Below are positions 16,516-24,603 of a DNA stretch of 64,000 nt, one piece after another. Origin of the DNA: an uncultured Collinsella sp. Its GTDB lineage: Bacteria > Actinomycetota > Coriobacteriia > Coriobacteriales > Coriobacteriaceae. The DNA lies in contig CABVDJ010000002.1 of assembly GCA_902497025.1 (NCBI GenBank), forward strand, positions 113,338 to 177,337, given 5' to 3'. How positions within the stretch are numbered: the first letter of the stretch is position 1; every line of letters begins with the position of its first letter. The notes under the pieces are model-generated. The model was not told the origin of the DNA. It saw only the letters and a program-made list of their open reading frames with translations, and made no database searches. Both the position numbers and the translations under genes were made by a program.

Positions 16516-17649
16516 TTAGATGCGGTTCATCTGAGCGGCGACTTTGTTGTACCAGTCCTGCCACGTGGGCGGGCAGTACTTTTTGGCCGCTGCCGGGGTA
16601 AGGGTGGAGCCATAGTTGGCGCCCAGATAGGCAACGTGAGCGGAGATGCCCTCGCTCCAGCTGCCAAAGCTGCGCCAACCGCCGCCACGTGCACTCCAGC
16701 CCCAGGCGTTGTAGGAATTGGCGCAATAAGCACCCTTGGTGCTCTCGATGCAGGCGATAGCGGGGGACCAACGGGGGTCGACACCGGTATTCCAAGCGGC
16801 GACGGCAAAGTTGTAGCCCTGGCCTGCCATGGGGGAGCCGGCGAGATAATTGTCGATGCGGCTCGTCCACTCATTAATGAACGAATCGTAATCGGAGCTA
16901 CCGGTATTGGCGTTGTTCACCGTGGTGTCGATGGTGGTGTTGGTGTTGGTGGCCTGGCTGCTGGAATTGCTGCCGCTTACGCCCTCGCCCGAGAGCTTCT
17001 CGGCGGCAGCGGCCTTATCGGCCTCAAGCTTGGCAAGCTCAGCGGCATTTTCCTGCTCGGCTTTTGCCTGTGCCTCGCTGCGGAGCTGCTGGGCCTGCGT
17101 CAGCGCATCCTCGGCGTTTTTCTGCTCTGCCTCAAGCTGTGACTTGGCCTGCTGGAGCTCGGCCTTGTTCTGCTCGAGTTCGGTTTGCATGTTATTGAGC
17201 TCTTCGATCTCGTCGACGCTCGAGCTCGTGATCTGGTTGGTGTATTTGCAGGTCGTGATGAACTCACCCAGGCTCTGCGCGTTGACCAGGAAGCTCACGA
17301 TGGGATTGGTGCCCTTCTGATACTTGTACAGATCGCGCATGGCGGAGCTTGCCTTGGCCTGCTGCTCGGGAAGCTTGGCCTCGATTTCCTCGATGCTTGC
17401 CTCATTGGAGTCAATCTGCTTTTGCAGGTCATCGAGTTTGGTGCGGGCGTCGTTGTAGGCGCTCGTGGCGGCTTCGATCTTCTGCTGGGCTGCGGAAAGC
17501 TGGTCCTGCGTTGCCTGCGAGGCGGCATACGCCGCAACGGGGGAGAGCATCGGCGTGGCCGTCAGCGCAACGGCGAGCGCGGCGCTCGTGATGATACGAG
17601 CCGGCTTCGACGCAATGAGCGCTGCGGTGCGATGATTCGAATGCTGCAT
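16516..17649 (-). CDS. Secreted coiled-coil protein with lysozyme-like (glucosaminidase-type) C-domain
   Basis: 377 residues. The signal peptide has a helical core (ITSAALAVALTATPML) and an AYA-A cleavage site near residue 44. A long coiled coil rich in Gln, Glu, Ala and Lys follows (about residues 45-235), like the N-domains of PcsB/CwlO-type wall hydrolases. After a Ser/Thr/Asn linker, the last ~110 residues contain IACIESTKGAYCANSYNAWG and FGSWSEGISAHV, typical of lysozyme-like glucosaminidase folds with a catalytic Glu. ATG 17649 has GAGGGA at the right distance; the longer frame starts with TTG. It probably remodels peptidoglycan during division. Confidence 0.75.
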   Translation of the reverse strand: MQHSNHRTAALIASKPARIITSAALAVALTATPMLSPVAAYAASQATQDQLSAAQQKIEAATSAYNDARTKLDDLQKQIDSNEASIEEIEAKLPEQQAKASSAMRDLYKYQKGTNPIVSFLVNAQSLGEFITTCKYTNQITSSSVDEIEELNNMQTELEQNKAELQQAKSQLEAEQKNAEDALTQAQQLRSEAQAKAEQENAAELAKLEADKAAAAEKLSGEGVSGSNSSSQATNTNTTIDTTVNNANTGSSDYDSFINEWTSRIDNYLAGSPMAGQGYNFAVAAWNTGVDPRWSPAIACIESTKGAYCANSYNAWGWSARGGGWRSFGSWSEGISAHVAYLGANYGSTLTPAAAKKYCPPTWQDWYNKVAAQMNRI

Positions 17650-17710
17650 CCAGTCCCTCTGCAATCAATCGTAGGTTATGGTTCGAACGGTATTCTACTA
17701 CTGCTTTCGA

Positions 17711-17760
17711 CCTCAACTTGAACCTTAAAGGTCCCAAAGGGTCAAGTTGAACTTGAGGCT
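17711..17760. promoter_or_regulatory. Cluster of TCAACTTGA-type operator motifs
   Basis: CCTCAACTTGAACCTTAAAG and GGTCAAGTTGAACTTGAGG lie about 10 nt apart, upstream of the secreted hydrolase; CAAGTTGAACTTG is itself a palindrome. The words resemble MerR-family operators. A relative occurs at 63859-63887. Nothing else was seen in 17665-17883. Confidence 0.4.
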
Positions 17761-17883
17761 TTGGCTTTGACCTGCAGTTATGATGAATTGTTGAGAAACC
17801 ATAGAGTTCAACTTTAACGTTACAGAGCCCTGTTTGAGAGGAGTTTTGGGCTGTAAAAGCCATCTCAACGTGGGGTTTTATAA

Positions 17884-18516
17884 CTACAGCGTGCCCCTCT
17901 GGCGAGCCTGCTCAATCTCTTCGAGGGCCTCGGCGGGGGTGAACGAACAGGTGCCGTCGCCGAGTTTGATTACCTGGATATCGTCGCCGGCGTAGACCTC
18001 TCCGCCCTTTAGTACCACGCCGAAAACGCCCTCGTGGGGAAAGATGCAGTCGCCGGCGAGATAGTAGATGGCACAGCGTGTGTGGCAGACCTTGCCGATT
18101 TGGCTGATTTCGACAAGCACCTCGCTGCCAAGCTTGAGCTGTGTGCCCAAGGGGAGCGAGAGCAGGTTGATGCCCCGGGTTGTGAAGTTCTCTCCAAAGT
18201 CACCCTTGCGCACATCGAGTCCGCGGGCCTGCGCCGTCTGGATGGACTCTGCGGCCAAAAAGGAAACCTGACGGTGCCAATGCCCGGCGTGTGCGTCGGA
18301 GGCGAGGCCAAATTGCTCTATAACGGTGTCGTGTCCATCGGCGACGGGCGACTTGCGCGTGCCCTTGCGTGCCGACGTGTTGATCGAGACGATGCGGGCG
18401 GGTCCGTTGTAGGCGTCGTTTGCCGTGCACAGGGGAGCGGTCGCTTTCGCACGTTCCGCCAGCTCGCGCCTCGCGGCATTGAGGATGGGATTATCGGTCG
18501 GATGGTCTTGGGGCAC
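17884..18516 (-). CDS. MOSC-domain protein
   Basis: 210 residues. The core of the MOSC fold is visible: ARIVSINTSARKGTRK, GDFGENFTTRGINLLSLPLG, and the conserved Cys region QIGKVCHTRCAIYY. MOSC domains handle molybdenum cofactor sulfur transfer or molybdopterin-linked detoxification. Stand-alone bacterial forms (YiiM/YuaD-like) are poorly defined. GTG start at 18516. No molybdenum cofactor synthesis genes are in the window, so its partner is unknown. Confidence 0.88.
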   Translation of the reverse strand: MPQDHPTDNPILNAARRELAERAKATAPLCTANDAYNGPARIVSINTSARKGTRKSPVADGHDTVIEQFGLASDAHAGHWHRQVSFLAAESIQTAQARGLDVRKGDFGENFTTRGINLLSLPLGTQLKLGSEVLVEISQIGKVCHTRCAIYYLAGDCIFPHEGVFGVVLKGGEVYAGDDIQVIKLGDGTCSFTPAEALEEIEQARQRGTL

Positions 18517-18750
18517 GTGTGCGCCTTTCGCTCGAGGATGTCAATACGCTGAATCCTACAACAACGGTAGGTTCATTGCCCATTGTCATACAACGGTGGG
18601 CGCCGTCTTCGTGCTGGCCTTCGTGCTGGACGATTACGTCGATTGCCATAGATACGGTGGAGCTTTGGGCGCCGGCGGCTTGGCACGCTAGAATAAATCA
18701 GTTGCGCAAAGACCGCCCGTTGTGTGGGCAGTTCATGATAGGAAGTTTCC

Positions 18751-20007
18751 ATGGCATTGCAATTTACAGAGCGCGAGTTCATTCCCGTGCTGCTCGGTGG
18801 CGACATCAACGCCTATTCGGTGGCGCGCGCCTTCTACGAGGAGTACCAGGTCAAGAGTCTGGTCTTTGGCAAGTATCAGACGGGTCCCGCGTACCGCAGC
18901 CAGATTATCGACTACACGCCCAACGTGGATATCGACACCATGCCCGTGATGCTCAAAACCGTCAACGGCATTGCCCAAGCGCATGCCGACAAGACGATTG
19001 TCCTTGTGGGCTGTGGCGATAACTATGTCGCTCTCGTGGCTCAAGCCAAGGATGCTCATGAGCTGGCGGATAACATCGTCGCTCCCTACGCGCCCTACAG
19101 CATGCTCGAGCAGTGCCAGAAGAAGGAGATCTTCTACGAGCTGTGCGAGAAGCATGGCGTGCCCTATCCGCACACGTTTACCTTTACCAAGACGATGCTC
19201 AATGCCCAGGGTGAGGCGCCTGCCGAAGTGCTCGACCAGATCGATTTTCCTTACCCGATGATTCTGAAGCCTTCTGACGGCATCATGTGGTGGCAGCACG
19301 AGTTCGAGGGCCAGAAGAAGGCCTATGAGATTGCCGACCGCGCCGAGCTGGAACAGGTCATTCGCGATTCGTATGCCAGCGGCTACACCGACGACCTGAT
19401 CTTGCAGGATCGCGTGCCCGGCAACGACGAGTACATGCGCGTGCTCACCAGTTATTCCGACCGCAACGGCAAGGTGCGCATGATGTGCCTGGGTCACGTG
19501 CTGCTCGAGGAACATCAGCCCCACGGTGTCGGCAACCATGCCTGTATCATTACCGAGCCCAACGACGAGCTCATGGGCGGCGTGCGCAAGTTGCTCGAGG
19601 ACCTTCACTTTGTGGGCTATTCCAACTTTGACGTAAAGTACGACGAGCGCGACGGCTCGTTTAAGTTCTTCGATTTCAACACGCGCCAGGGCCGCAGCAA
19701 CTACTACGTTACCAACAGCGGCTTTAACGTTGCCAAGTATGTGGTGGACGAGTATGTGTTCAACCGCCCGTTTGAGCCGGAGTTTGTGACGGCGCAGGAC
19801 GAGGCCCTGTGGATGGTCGTTCCCATGGGCGTCGTCGACAAGTACGTCAAGGATCCCGAGCTGCGCGCTAAGGTTCATCGCCTGGACAAGGAAGGCAAGG
19901 GTGCCGACCCTTCGTTTATGAAGGGCGACTTTGTCTTTAACCGCTGGCTGCGCATGTGGCACACCAAGCTGCGCCACTTTAAGCTGTTCAAGACGTATTA
20001 CAAGTAG
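18751..20007 (+). CDS. ATP-grasp carboxylate-amine ligase, possible D-aspartate ligase
   Basis: 418 residues. The N-terminal ~110 residues form a pre-ATP-grasp domain (VLLGGDINAYSVARAFYEE). The ATP-grasp fold follows: YPMILKPSDGIMWW is the first ATP-binding lysine strand, LILQDRVPGNDEYMRVLTSY is the adenine hinge, and FFDFNTRQGRSNYY is the metal-binding Glu/Asn-type end. It resembles the D-aspartate ligase group that adds D-Asp to the peptidoglycan stem in some Gram-positives. The next gene, 84 nt downstream, is an aspartate/glutamate-racemase-family enzyme, matching that arrangement. The substrate is inferred from context and not proved by motifs. Confidence 0.78.
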   Translation: MALQFTEREFIPVLLGGDINAYSVARAFYEEYQVKSLVFGKYQTGPAYRSQIIDYTPNVDIDTMPVMLKTVNGIAQAHADKTIVLVGCGDNYVALVAQAKDAHELADNIVAPYAPYSMLEQCQKKEIFYELCEKHGVPYPHTFTFTKTMLNAQGEAPAEVLDQIDFPYPMILKPSDGIMWWQHEFEGQKKAYEIADRAELEQVIRDSYASGYTDDLILQDRVPGNDEYMRVLTSYSDRNGKVRMMCLGHVLLEEHQPHGVGNHACIITEPNDELMGGVRKLLEDLHFVGYSNFDVKYDERDGSFKFFDFNTRQGRSNYYVTNSGFNVAKYVVDEYVFNRPFEPEFVTAQDEALWMVVPMGVVDKYVKDPELRAKVHRLDKEGKGADPSFMKGDFVFNRWLRMWHTKLRHFKLFKTYYK

Positions 20008-20091
20008 ATGAGCGCGGCGCCCGTCCGGTTTGCATCGGGCGGGCGCGGGTATGATACGCGCAATTGCGCAAGCGTCACCAAGGAGGCGGCG

Positions 20092-20838
20092 ATGGAAAAG
20101 CTGGGAGTTATCGGCGGCATGGGCGCCGAGGCCACGTCGTATTACTACGACCAGGTGGTGCGTCATACGGCTGCTGCCTGCGATCAGGAACATATCGACA
20201 TGGTGGTGCTCTCCAAGTCGACCATGCCCGACCGCACGTTGGCCATTAAGACCGGCGAGCATGCCAAGCTGCTGGCGACCATGAAAGAGTGTGCCCAGGC
20301 ACTCGAGTCGCTGGGCTGTGCGCACATTGCCATTCCCTGCAACACGTCGCACTACTTCTACGACCAGATCCAGTCGTTTACGAAGGTGCCGATTATCCAC
20401 ATGCCGCGTGAGTCGGTGCGCTATGCCCTTGCGGGTGCGGTGATGGGGGAGTGCGAGTTCGACCCCAACCTGAGTATGCCGGCCGAGCCGGTGCACAAGA
20501 TTGGCATTATGGGAACCGATGGAACCGTGGGCGCGGGCGTCTACGGACGCGAATGTAAGGCTGTGGGTGTTGAGGTTGTCTATCCCAGCGAGAAACGTCA
20601 GAACGATGTGATGTCGCTTATCTACGATGATGTGAAGGCCGGACGTGAGCCCGATATGGATAAGTTCGACCGCGTGATGTGGGAGTTCGCCCGTAGCGGC
20701 TGCGACCGCGTCATTCTGGCCTGCACCGAGCTCTCGGTGCTGCAAAAGTACCGAGAGATGCCCGAGATCACCCTCGACGCCATGGATGTCCTGGTGCGCG
20801 AATCCATCATCCGCAGCGGCGCCCCCTACCGCCTCTAG
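20092..20838 (+). CDS. Aspartate/glutamate racemase family protein
   Basis: 248 residues in the PLP-independent two-cysteine racemase family. The N-terminus KLGVIGGMGAEATSYYYD is typical. The two catalytic cysteines are in HIAIPCNTSHYFYDQ (first half) and RVILACTELSVL (second half). ATG 20092 has AAGGAGG 6 nt upstream. Following the ATP-grasp ligase, it likely provides the D-amino acid, most simply D-aspartate from L-aspartate, for ligation to a wall precursor. The family also includes glutamate and hydantoin racemases, so the substrate needs testing. Confidence 0.85.
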   Translation: MEKLGVIGGMGAEATSYYYDQVVRHTAAACDQEHIDMVVLSKSTMPDRTLAIKTGEHAKLLATMKECAQALESLGCAHIAIPCNTSHYFYDQIQSFTKVPIIHMPRESVRYALAGAVMGECEFDPNLSMPAEPVHKIGIMGTDGTVGAGVYGRECKAVGVEVVYPSEKRQNDVMSLIYDDVKAGREPDMDKFDRVMWEFARSGCDRVILACTELSVLQKYREMPEITLDAMDVLVRESIIRSGAPYRL

Positions 20839-20849
20839 CTTCCGACCCG

Positions 20850-20874
20850 CCAAAAAGGGACAGGTTAATTTTGG
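20850..20874. repeat. GGGACAGGTTAATTTTGG dispersed motif
   Basis: CCAAAAAGGGACAGGTTAAT followed by TTTGG: an imperfect palindrome related in its inner word to the short elements at 5815, 7041 and 58593. Confidence 0.35.
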
Positions 20875-20897
20875 TAGGTTTTATCTGGTGAAACAGT

Positions 20898-20935
20898 AAA
20901 GGCCTCGGCTCGTTTGGTGCGAGCCGAGGCCTTTT
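20898..20935. terminator. Two-way terminator between racemase and EcfT genes
   Basis: AAAGGCCTCGGCTCG and CGAGCCGAGGCCTTT form a 15-bp stem between convergent genes. Confidence 0.9.
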
Positions 20936-20963
20936 GCGTTGGGCGGTTGCTGTCGGTGGTGAA

Positions 20964-21710
20964 CTAGAACAGGAAGCCGATGGCGATGAGGGCGATGCTG
21001 ACGATGAGCACGGCGATGTCCAGACCCTTGATGGGATAGCGCTTGTACGAGCTGGCGCGTGTGCGCAGATAGAAGCCGCGCTGTTCTGCCGCCAAGGCTG
21101 TGGCATCGGTCTTGCCCACGCTCGAGATGAGCAGTGGCACGCACAGTGGCAGCATGAGCTTAAGCTTCTTGATGGGGTTCTTGGTATCGTACTCGACGCC
21201 GCGTGCGGTCTGCGCCTCCATGATGGCATTCATCTCCTGACCAAACACCGGTACAAAGCGCAGCGCCGTGGTAAAGGTGAAGGCATAGCGATACGGCACA
21301 TGCAGCACCTCGACGCAGGCGTTGGCAAGGTCGTTGAGCTTGGTCACCATGAGCATGAGGATGAGTGGTAACGCCACACCCAGCAGGCGCAGGCAGGCCT
21401 TCGATCCTGTGATGAGGCCCGTGTCGGTGATAAAACCCCACACCACGTTGCCATCGCGCATAAAGGCCAGCTGGAGCATCAGCATGATAAGCGCGAGCGG
21501 AATCAGCAACTTGAGCAGCGAGAACAGACGGTCGACGACGCCGGCGTAAGCTCCCAGTGCGAGCGTGAGCGCCAGAAAGCCCAGCAGCGCCACGTAGGTG
21601 TCGGACAAAAAGATGCCGACGATGATGGCGGCGGCGAGGCCCAGTTTGACGACGGGATTCAGGCGATGCAGCAGCGTATCGCCCGGCATGTAGTCGATGA
21701 CGTTAACCAC
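20964..21710 (-). CDS. Energy-coupling factor transporter transmembrane protein EcfT
   Basis: About 248 residues with five to six membrane helices. The T-component coupling signatures are present: EAQTARGVEYDTKNPIKK with the first Ala-Arg-Gly motif, and ALAAEQRGFYLRTRAS with the second Arg-Gly helix, both of which contact the ATPases. The start chosen is GTG 21710, which overlaps the ATPase stop codon and has AAGGAG upstream. A longer frame to ATG 21743 would overlap the ATPase gene by 41 nt. With the ATPase and S component upstream it forms a dedicated ECF importer. Confidence 0.9.
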   Translation of the reverse strand: MVNVIDYMPGDTLLHRLNPVVKLGLAAAIIVGIFLSDTYVALLGFLALTLALGAYAGVVDRLFSLLKLLIPLALIMLMLQLAFMRDGNVVWGFITDTGLITGSKACLRLLGVALPLILMLMVTKLNDLANACVEVLHVPYRYAFTFTTALRFVPVFGQEMNAIMEAQTARGVEYDTKNPIKKLKLMLPLCVPLLISSVGKTDATALAAEQRGFYLRTRASSYKRYPIKGLDIAVLIVSIALIAIGFLF

Positions 21711-23418
21711 GGTGGACCATCTCCTTGGTAATTCGAACGACATCGGTGACCTCGCTCACCTGCGCAAAAGCGGGCGAGACGGAAGATGCCAGACGGCGCG
21801 AGAGTTCGATGACCTGGGGCGGCTCAACGTAGGCATGCTGCATGAGTTCGATGTTCGAGAACAGCTCGTGCGTGCGGCCGCGATCGAGGATGCGACCGTC
21901 GGCCATTACTACGATGCGCTCGGCAAAGTCGGAGACGACTTCCATGTCGTGGCAGACCATGATTACGGCGCAGCCACGCTCGGCCATGGTACGCACCGTT
22001 TCCATGACGGTCATGCACTCGCGGTAATCAAGGCCGCTCGTGGGCTCGTCGAGCACCACGATTTTGGGCTCTACGACCACGACGGAGGCGAGTGCCACCA
22101 TTTGTCGCTGGCCGCGCGAAAGCGAGAAAGGCGCCTCGTCGGCCGGCAAGCCAAAGCGGTCGATGACGAGTTGGGCACGACGCAGAGCCTCGGCGCGGTC
22201 CATGCCGCCAAGCTCCAAGCCAAAGGCGACCTCGTCGAGCACGGTGTCCTTGCAGATTTGACGGTCAGGGTTTTGGAAGAGGGTTGCGACCTCGCGGGCA
22301 ATGCGGCTCGTGGGGACGGTTGCGGTATCCAGTCCCGTGACGCGCACGCTGCCCGAGGCGGGCTTGAGCAGACCCGTGAGCAGCTTGGTGAGCGTGGTCT
22401 TGCCGGCACCGTTTTGGCCGACGATGCCCACGAGCTCGCCAGGATAGAGCGTCAGGCTAAGGTCGTGTACGGCGGCTCCGCCATTGGGATAGGCAAACTC
22501 AACATGGTCGAAGGTGAGTACGGGTTCGGCGTCCTTGGCATGAGGGCGCAACGACGGTGCATGCGGGGAACCGGCGGGCGCCTGGGCTTCGATAGCCGCG
22601 CGTGCGGGGTCGACGATGCCCGAAATCAGGCACTCGGCCTCATCGACATCCAAGCAAGGGGTACCGCTTACTAGACCATCGGTTTCGAGGCTATTGAAGA
22701 TACGCGTGACGCGAGGGCAGTCGACGCCGATGGCACGAAGCTCGTCGGTATGCGCGAAGACCTCGTGTGGCTCGCCCTGCAGCGCGATTTCGCCATGGTT
22801 GAGCACGAGCACGCGGTTGCAGTACTCCGAGAGCAGGGCGACCTTTTGCTCAACGACGACGATGGTGATTCCAAGTGTGCGGTTTGCCTCACGCAGCGTC
22901 TCGAAGACCAACGTGGAGCTGGCGGGGTCGAGTGCCGCGGTGGGCTCGTCGAGAACCAAGACGCGCGGACGCATGGCGAGGATGGCGGCGATGGCTACCT
23001 TTTGCTTCTGTCCGCCCGAGAGGGTGGCGATCTCGCGGTCGCGCAGGTCGCTGATGCCGACGGTCTCGAGCGTTTCGCTCACGCGCTGCTCGATCTGGTC
23101 GTGGGGAACGCCAAAGTTCTCGAGGCCAAAGAGCATCTCGTCCTCGACGACCGAAGCGACCATCTGCGTGTCGATATCCTGCAGCACACTGCCGACGATT
23201 TGCGAGACGTCGGTGAGCGAGACTTCGCAGGTGTCGTGGCCGTCGACCATGACGGACCCAAAGAACGTGCCGGTGTAGTGGTGGGGCACGGCACCCGAGG
23301 GCCCGATGATGCCGATGAAATCTCCCTTGTTCACGCTGAGCGAGATGTGGCTGAGCGCCTGCTCGGTCTGCGTGCCATAGGAGAACGAGACATCGTCGAC
23401 GTTGATGATCGTTTCCAT
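21703..23418 (-). CDS. Double-domain ECF ATPase with first Walker A missing
   Basis: 571 residues holding two ABC ATPase domains joined by a ~40-residue linker. The second domain (~residues 305-530) is complete: VGQNGAGKTTLTKLL Walker A, LSRGQRQ signature, VVLDEPTSGLD Walker B. The first domain has a normal signature (LSGGQKQ) and Walker B (VLVLDEPTAALD). Its P-loop, however, reads GPSGAVPHHYTG: the GKST and about ten further residues that normally stand between GPSGA and the PHHYTG region are absent without breaking the frame. One ATP site should therefore be unable to bind normally. ATG 23418 follows GAAAGG. It couples to EcfT and the S component. Confidence 0.9.
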   Translation of the reverse strand: METIINVDDVSFSYGTQTEQALSHISLSVNKGDFIGIIGPSGAVPHHYTGTFFGSVMVDGHDTCEVSLTDVSQIVGSVLQDIDTQMVASVVEDEMLFGLENFGVPHDQIEQRVSETLETVGISDLRDREIATLSGGQKQKVAIAAILAMRPRVLVLDEPTAALDPASSTLVFETLREANRTLGITIVVVEQKVALLSEYCNRVLVLNHGEIALQGEPHEVFAHTDELRAIGVDCPRVTRIFNSLETDGLVSGTPCLDVDEAECLISGIVDPARAAIEAQAPAGSPHAPSLRPHAKDAEPVLTFDHVEFAYPNGGAAVHDLSLTLYPGELVGIVGQNGAGKTTLTKLLTGLLKPASGSVRVTGLDTATVPTSRIAREVATLFQNPDRQICKDTVLDEVAFGLELGGMDRAEALRRAQLVIDRFGLPADEAPFSLSRGQRQMVALASVVVVEPKIVVLDEPTSGLDYRECMTVMETVRTMAERGCAVIMVCHDMEVVSDFAERIVVMADGRILDRGRTHELFSNIELMQHAYVEPPQVIELSRRLASSVSPAFAQVSEVTDVVRITKEMVHRG

Positions 23419-23438
23419 GGATACCTTTCATAGTCATT

Positions 23439-23505
23439 GGGGACAGTCTTAAATGACCAGTTGTTTAAGACCGTCCCAAAAAAGTTCGTTGTTTGGGACG
23501 GTCTT
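23439..23505. repeat. Inverted repeats GGGACAGTCTTAAA / AAGACCGTCCC
   Basis: GGGGACAGTCTTAAA, then TAAGACCGTCCCAAA (23466-23480), then TTTGGGACGGTCTT (23492-23505). The last two form a 14-bp stem with an 11-nt loop. It lies between the S component and the ATPase gene and could modulate operon read-through. Confidence 0.5.
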
Positions 23506-23524
23506 TGGTGGTGAAGCACGGAGA

Positions 23525-23625
23525 CGGCTTTACGAGGGGGCCCAGGTTGGCGCGAAAGAGGAGCGAAGCGTACTTGGGTACGCGAGCGACGAATGAACGC
23601 CAAGATGGGGTGGCTCGTAAAGCCG
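23525..23625 (-). repeat. Nested hairpin element, family A, copy 1
   Basis: Arms CGGCTTTACGAG (23525-23536) and CTCGTAAAGCCG (23614-23625) enclose a second stem (TTGGCG/CGCCAA) and a core stem GCGTAC/GTACGC. Read on the minus strand, the inside matches family-A copy 2 at 29161-29258 over about 50 nt, although the outer arms differ. It begins 7 nt after the S-component stop codon. Confidence 0.65.
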
Positions 23626-23631
23626 AGCGGG

Positions 23632-24204
23632 TTAGTTGAGCCTAAGGGCCTTCTGGATGGGCAGGTAGAGGGCGCCGACCAGAATGGCGTTAAAGACGGC
23701 GGTCATGGCGACGACGGGCAACATGGCGGCGGCGAGCTCGCCTACCACGCCGAGCATGGCCATCTTGATGACCATGAAGATGACGCCGGAGACAAAGGTG
23801 GTCAGGAAGGTTGCAACAATGGCGACGGCAGGCTTGACCTGACCGTTCTTGCCGGCGGCGTTGACGATGCCGGCCATGAGCATGGCGGCGATGCCCTCGG
23901 CGGCAAAATCGACGAACGGCGAAGTGGTGGTGATCTGGATCACGGCAGCCGAGATGAGGCCGATGACGAGCGCCTGGCCGATGTTAGGGCGAACGACCAG
24001 GATGGTGAGGCAGAAGGCCGAGATGATGAACTCGGGGCTGATCATGCCGCCCGAGATGCCCGAGATGGCCTTGCCGACGGTGAAGTTGAGGATGAAGCCT
24101 GCAGCGAGCAGGATGGCGAGCAGGACGAGAGCGCGGACGTCGAGTTTGCCGCGGTCGGCGGTCTGGACGGTGCGGGGCTGGGCGGCGGTGGTGTTCTGAG
24201 ACAT
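23632..24204 (-). CDS. ECF-type S component, probable tryptophan transporter (TrpP-like)
   Basis: 190 residues with about five membrane helices (LVLLAILLAAGFILNFTVG, ALVIGLISAAVIQI, AVAIVATFLTTFVSGVIFMV). The organisation resembles the TrpP group of predicted S components. ATG 24204 is chosen because GAAAGGA stands upstream; the longer frame has no ribosome site. It is preceded by a leader peptide with Trp-Trp-Trp and a terminator, which independently supports tryptophan as the substrate. It heads an operon with the ECF ATPase and EcfT. Confidence 0.8.
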   Translation of the reverse strand: MSQNTTAAQPRTVQTADRGKLDVRALVLLAILLAAGFILNFTVGKAISGISGGMISPEFIISAFCLTILVVRPNIGQALVIGLISAAVIQITTTSPFVDFAAEGIAAMLMAGIVNAAGKNGQVKPAVAIVATFLTTFVSGVIFMVIKMAMLGVVGELAAAMLPVVAMTAVFNAILVGALYLPIQKALRLN

Positions 24205-24249
24205 GGTGAAAATCCTTTCGGAATGGGGGTGCAAGAGAAAAGCGGAGGC

Positions 24250-24379
24250 GCGTGATGCGAATGCGATCGGGCTCGAGATAGAAAAAGGCCCCCGGTCGAA
24301 ACCGGAGGCCTTCCAATCACCTAGAGCGCAAAAACAGGCGTGAGGGACTCACTGTCGACCGATCGTATTCGCATCACGC
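24250..24379 (-). promoter_or_regulatory. Long inverted repeat enclosing the Trp attenuator
   Basis: GCGTGATGCGAATGCGATCG (from 24250) is complementary, with one mismatch over 21 nt, to 24359-24379, which lies directly after the Trp codons of the leader peptide. The terminator stands between the arms. A ribosome stalled on the Trp codons would prevent this pairing. Confidence 0.55.
24283..24313 (-). terminator. Attenuator terminator before the S component
   Basis: On the minus strand AAGGCCTCCGG pairs with CCGGGGGCCTT around TTTCGA, followed by TTT. The word CGGTCGA at the end of the leader gene (24355-24361) can pair with TCGACCG in this stem, a candidate antiterminator. Confidence 0.8.
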
Positions 24380-24417
24380 CACCACCAGTTGTTGAGAGAC
24401 TTCATCGTGTTCTTCAT
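24349..24417 (-). CDS. Tryptophan leader peptide (22 residues)
   Basis: A short gene on the minus strand reads MKNTMKSLNN, then WWW, then RDANTIGRQ and TGA. AAAGGAG lies about 9 nt upstream of the ATG. Three consecutive Trp codons followed by a terminator and then a transporter gene is the classical arrangement of ribosome-mediated attenuation. The peptide itself probably has no function beyond sensing charged tRNA-Trp. Confidence 0.85.
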   Translation of the reverse strand: MKNTMKSLNNWWWRDANTIGRQ

Positions 24418-24503
24418 GTCGGTGGCTCCTTTCGTGATGCCGTGGCGCGGTCGCACCTAGTTGCTGTTGCGCTGCACTATAGCACAGCGAAGTGTGTGCG
24501 GGG

Positions 24504-24540
24504 AAATCTTTTTAAAAAGATTTCAGGCGGGTTTCCCGCC
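24504..24540. repeat. 20-bp perfect palindrome and adjacent GC hairpin
   Basis: AAATCTTTTTAAAAAGATTT (24504-24523) is a perfect palindrome; GGCGGGTTTCCCGCC (24526-24540) follows. Both lie in the promoter region of the Trp leader (a TATAGT-like -10 is seen near 24478 on the minus strand) and may be an operator or a terminator pair. Confidence 0.45.
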
Positions 24541-24555
24541 GGTCAAAAGAGCGGG

Positions 24556-24595
24556 CTGAGCGGGCGAGGCTGCCATTGCTGCCTTGCCCGCTCAG
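24556..24595 (-). terminator. Terminator-like stem after the C69 dipeptidase
   Basis: CTGAGCGGGCGAGGC pairs with GCCTTGCCCGCTCAG, 15 bp with one mismatch, 9 nt downstream of the stop codon. The T tract is short. Confidence 0.6.
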
Positions 24596-24603
24596 CTAAG
24601 ACG

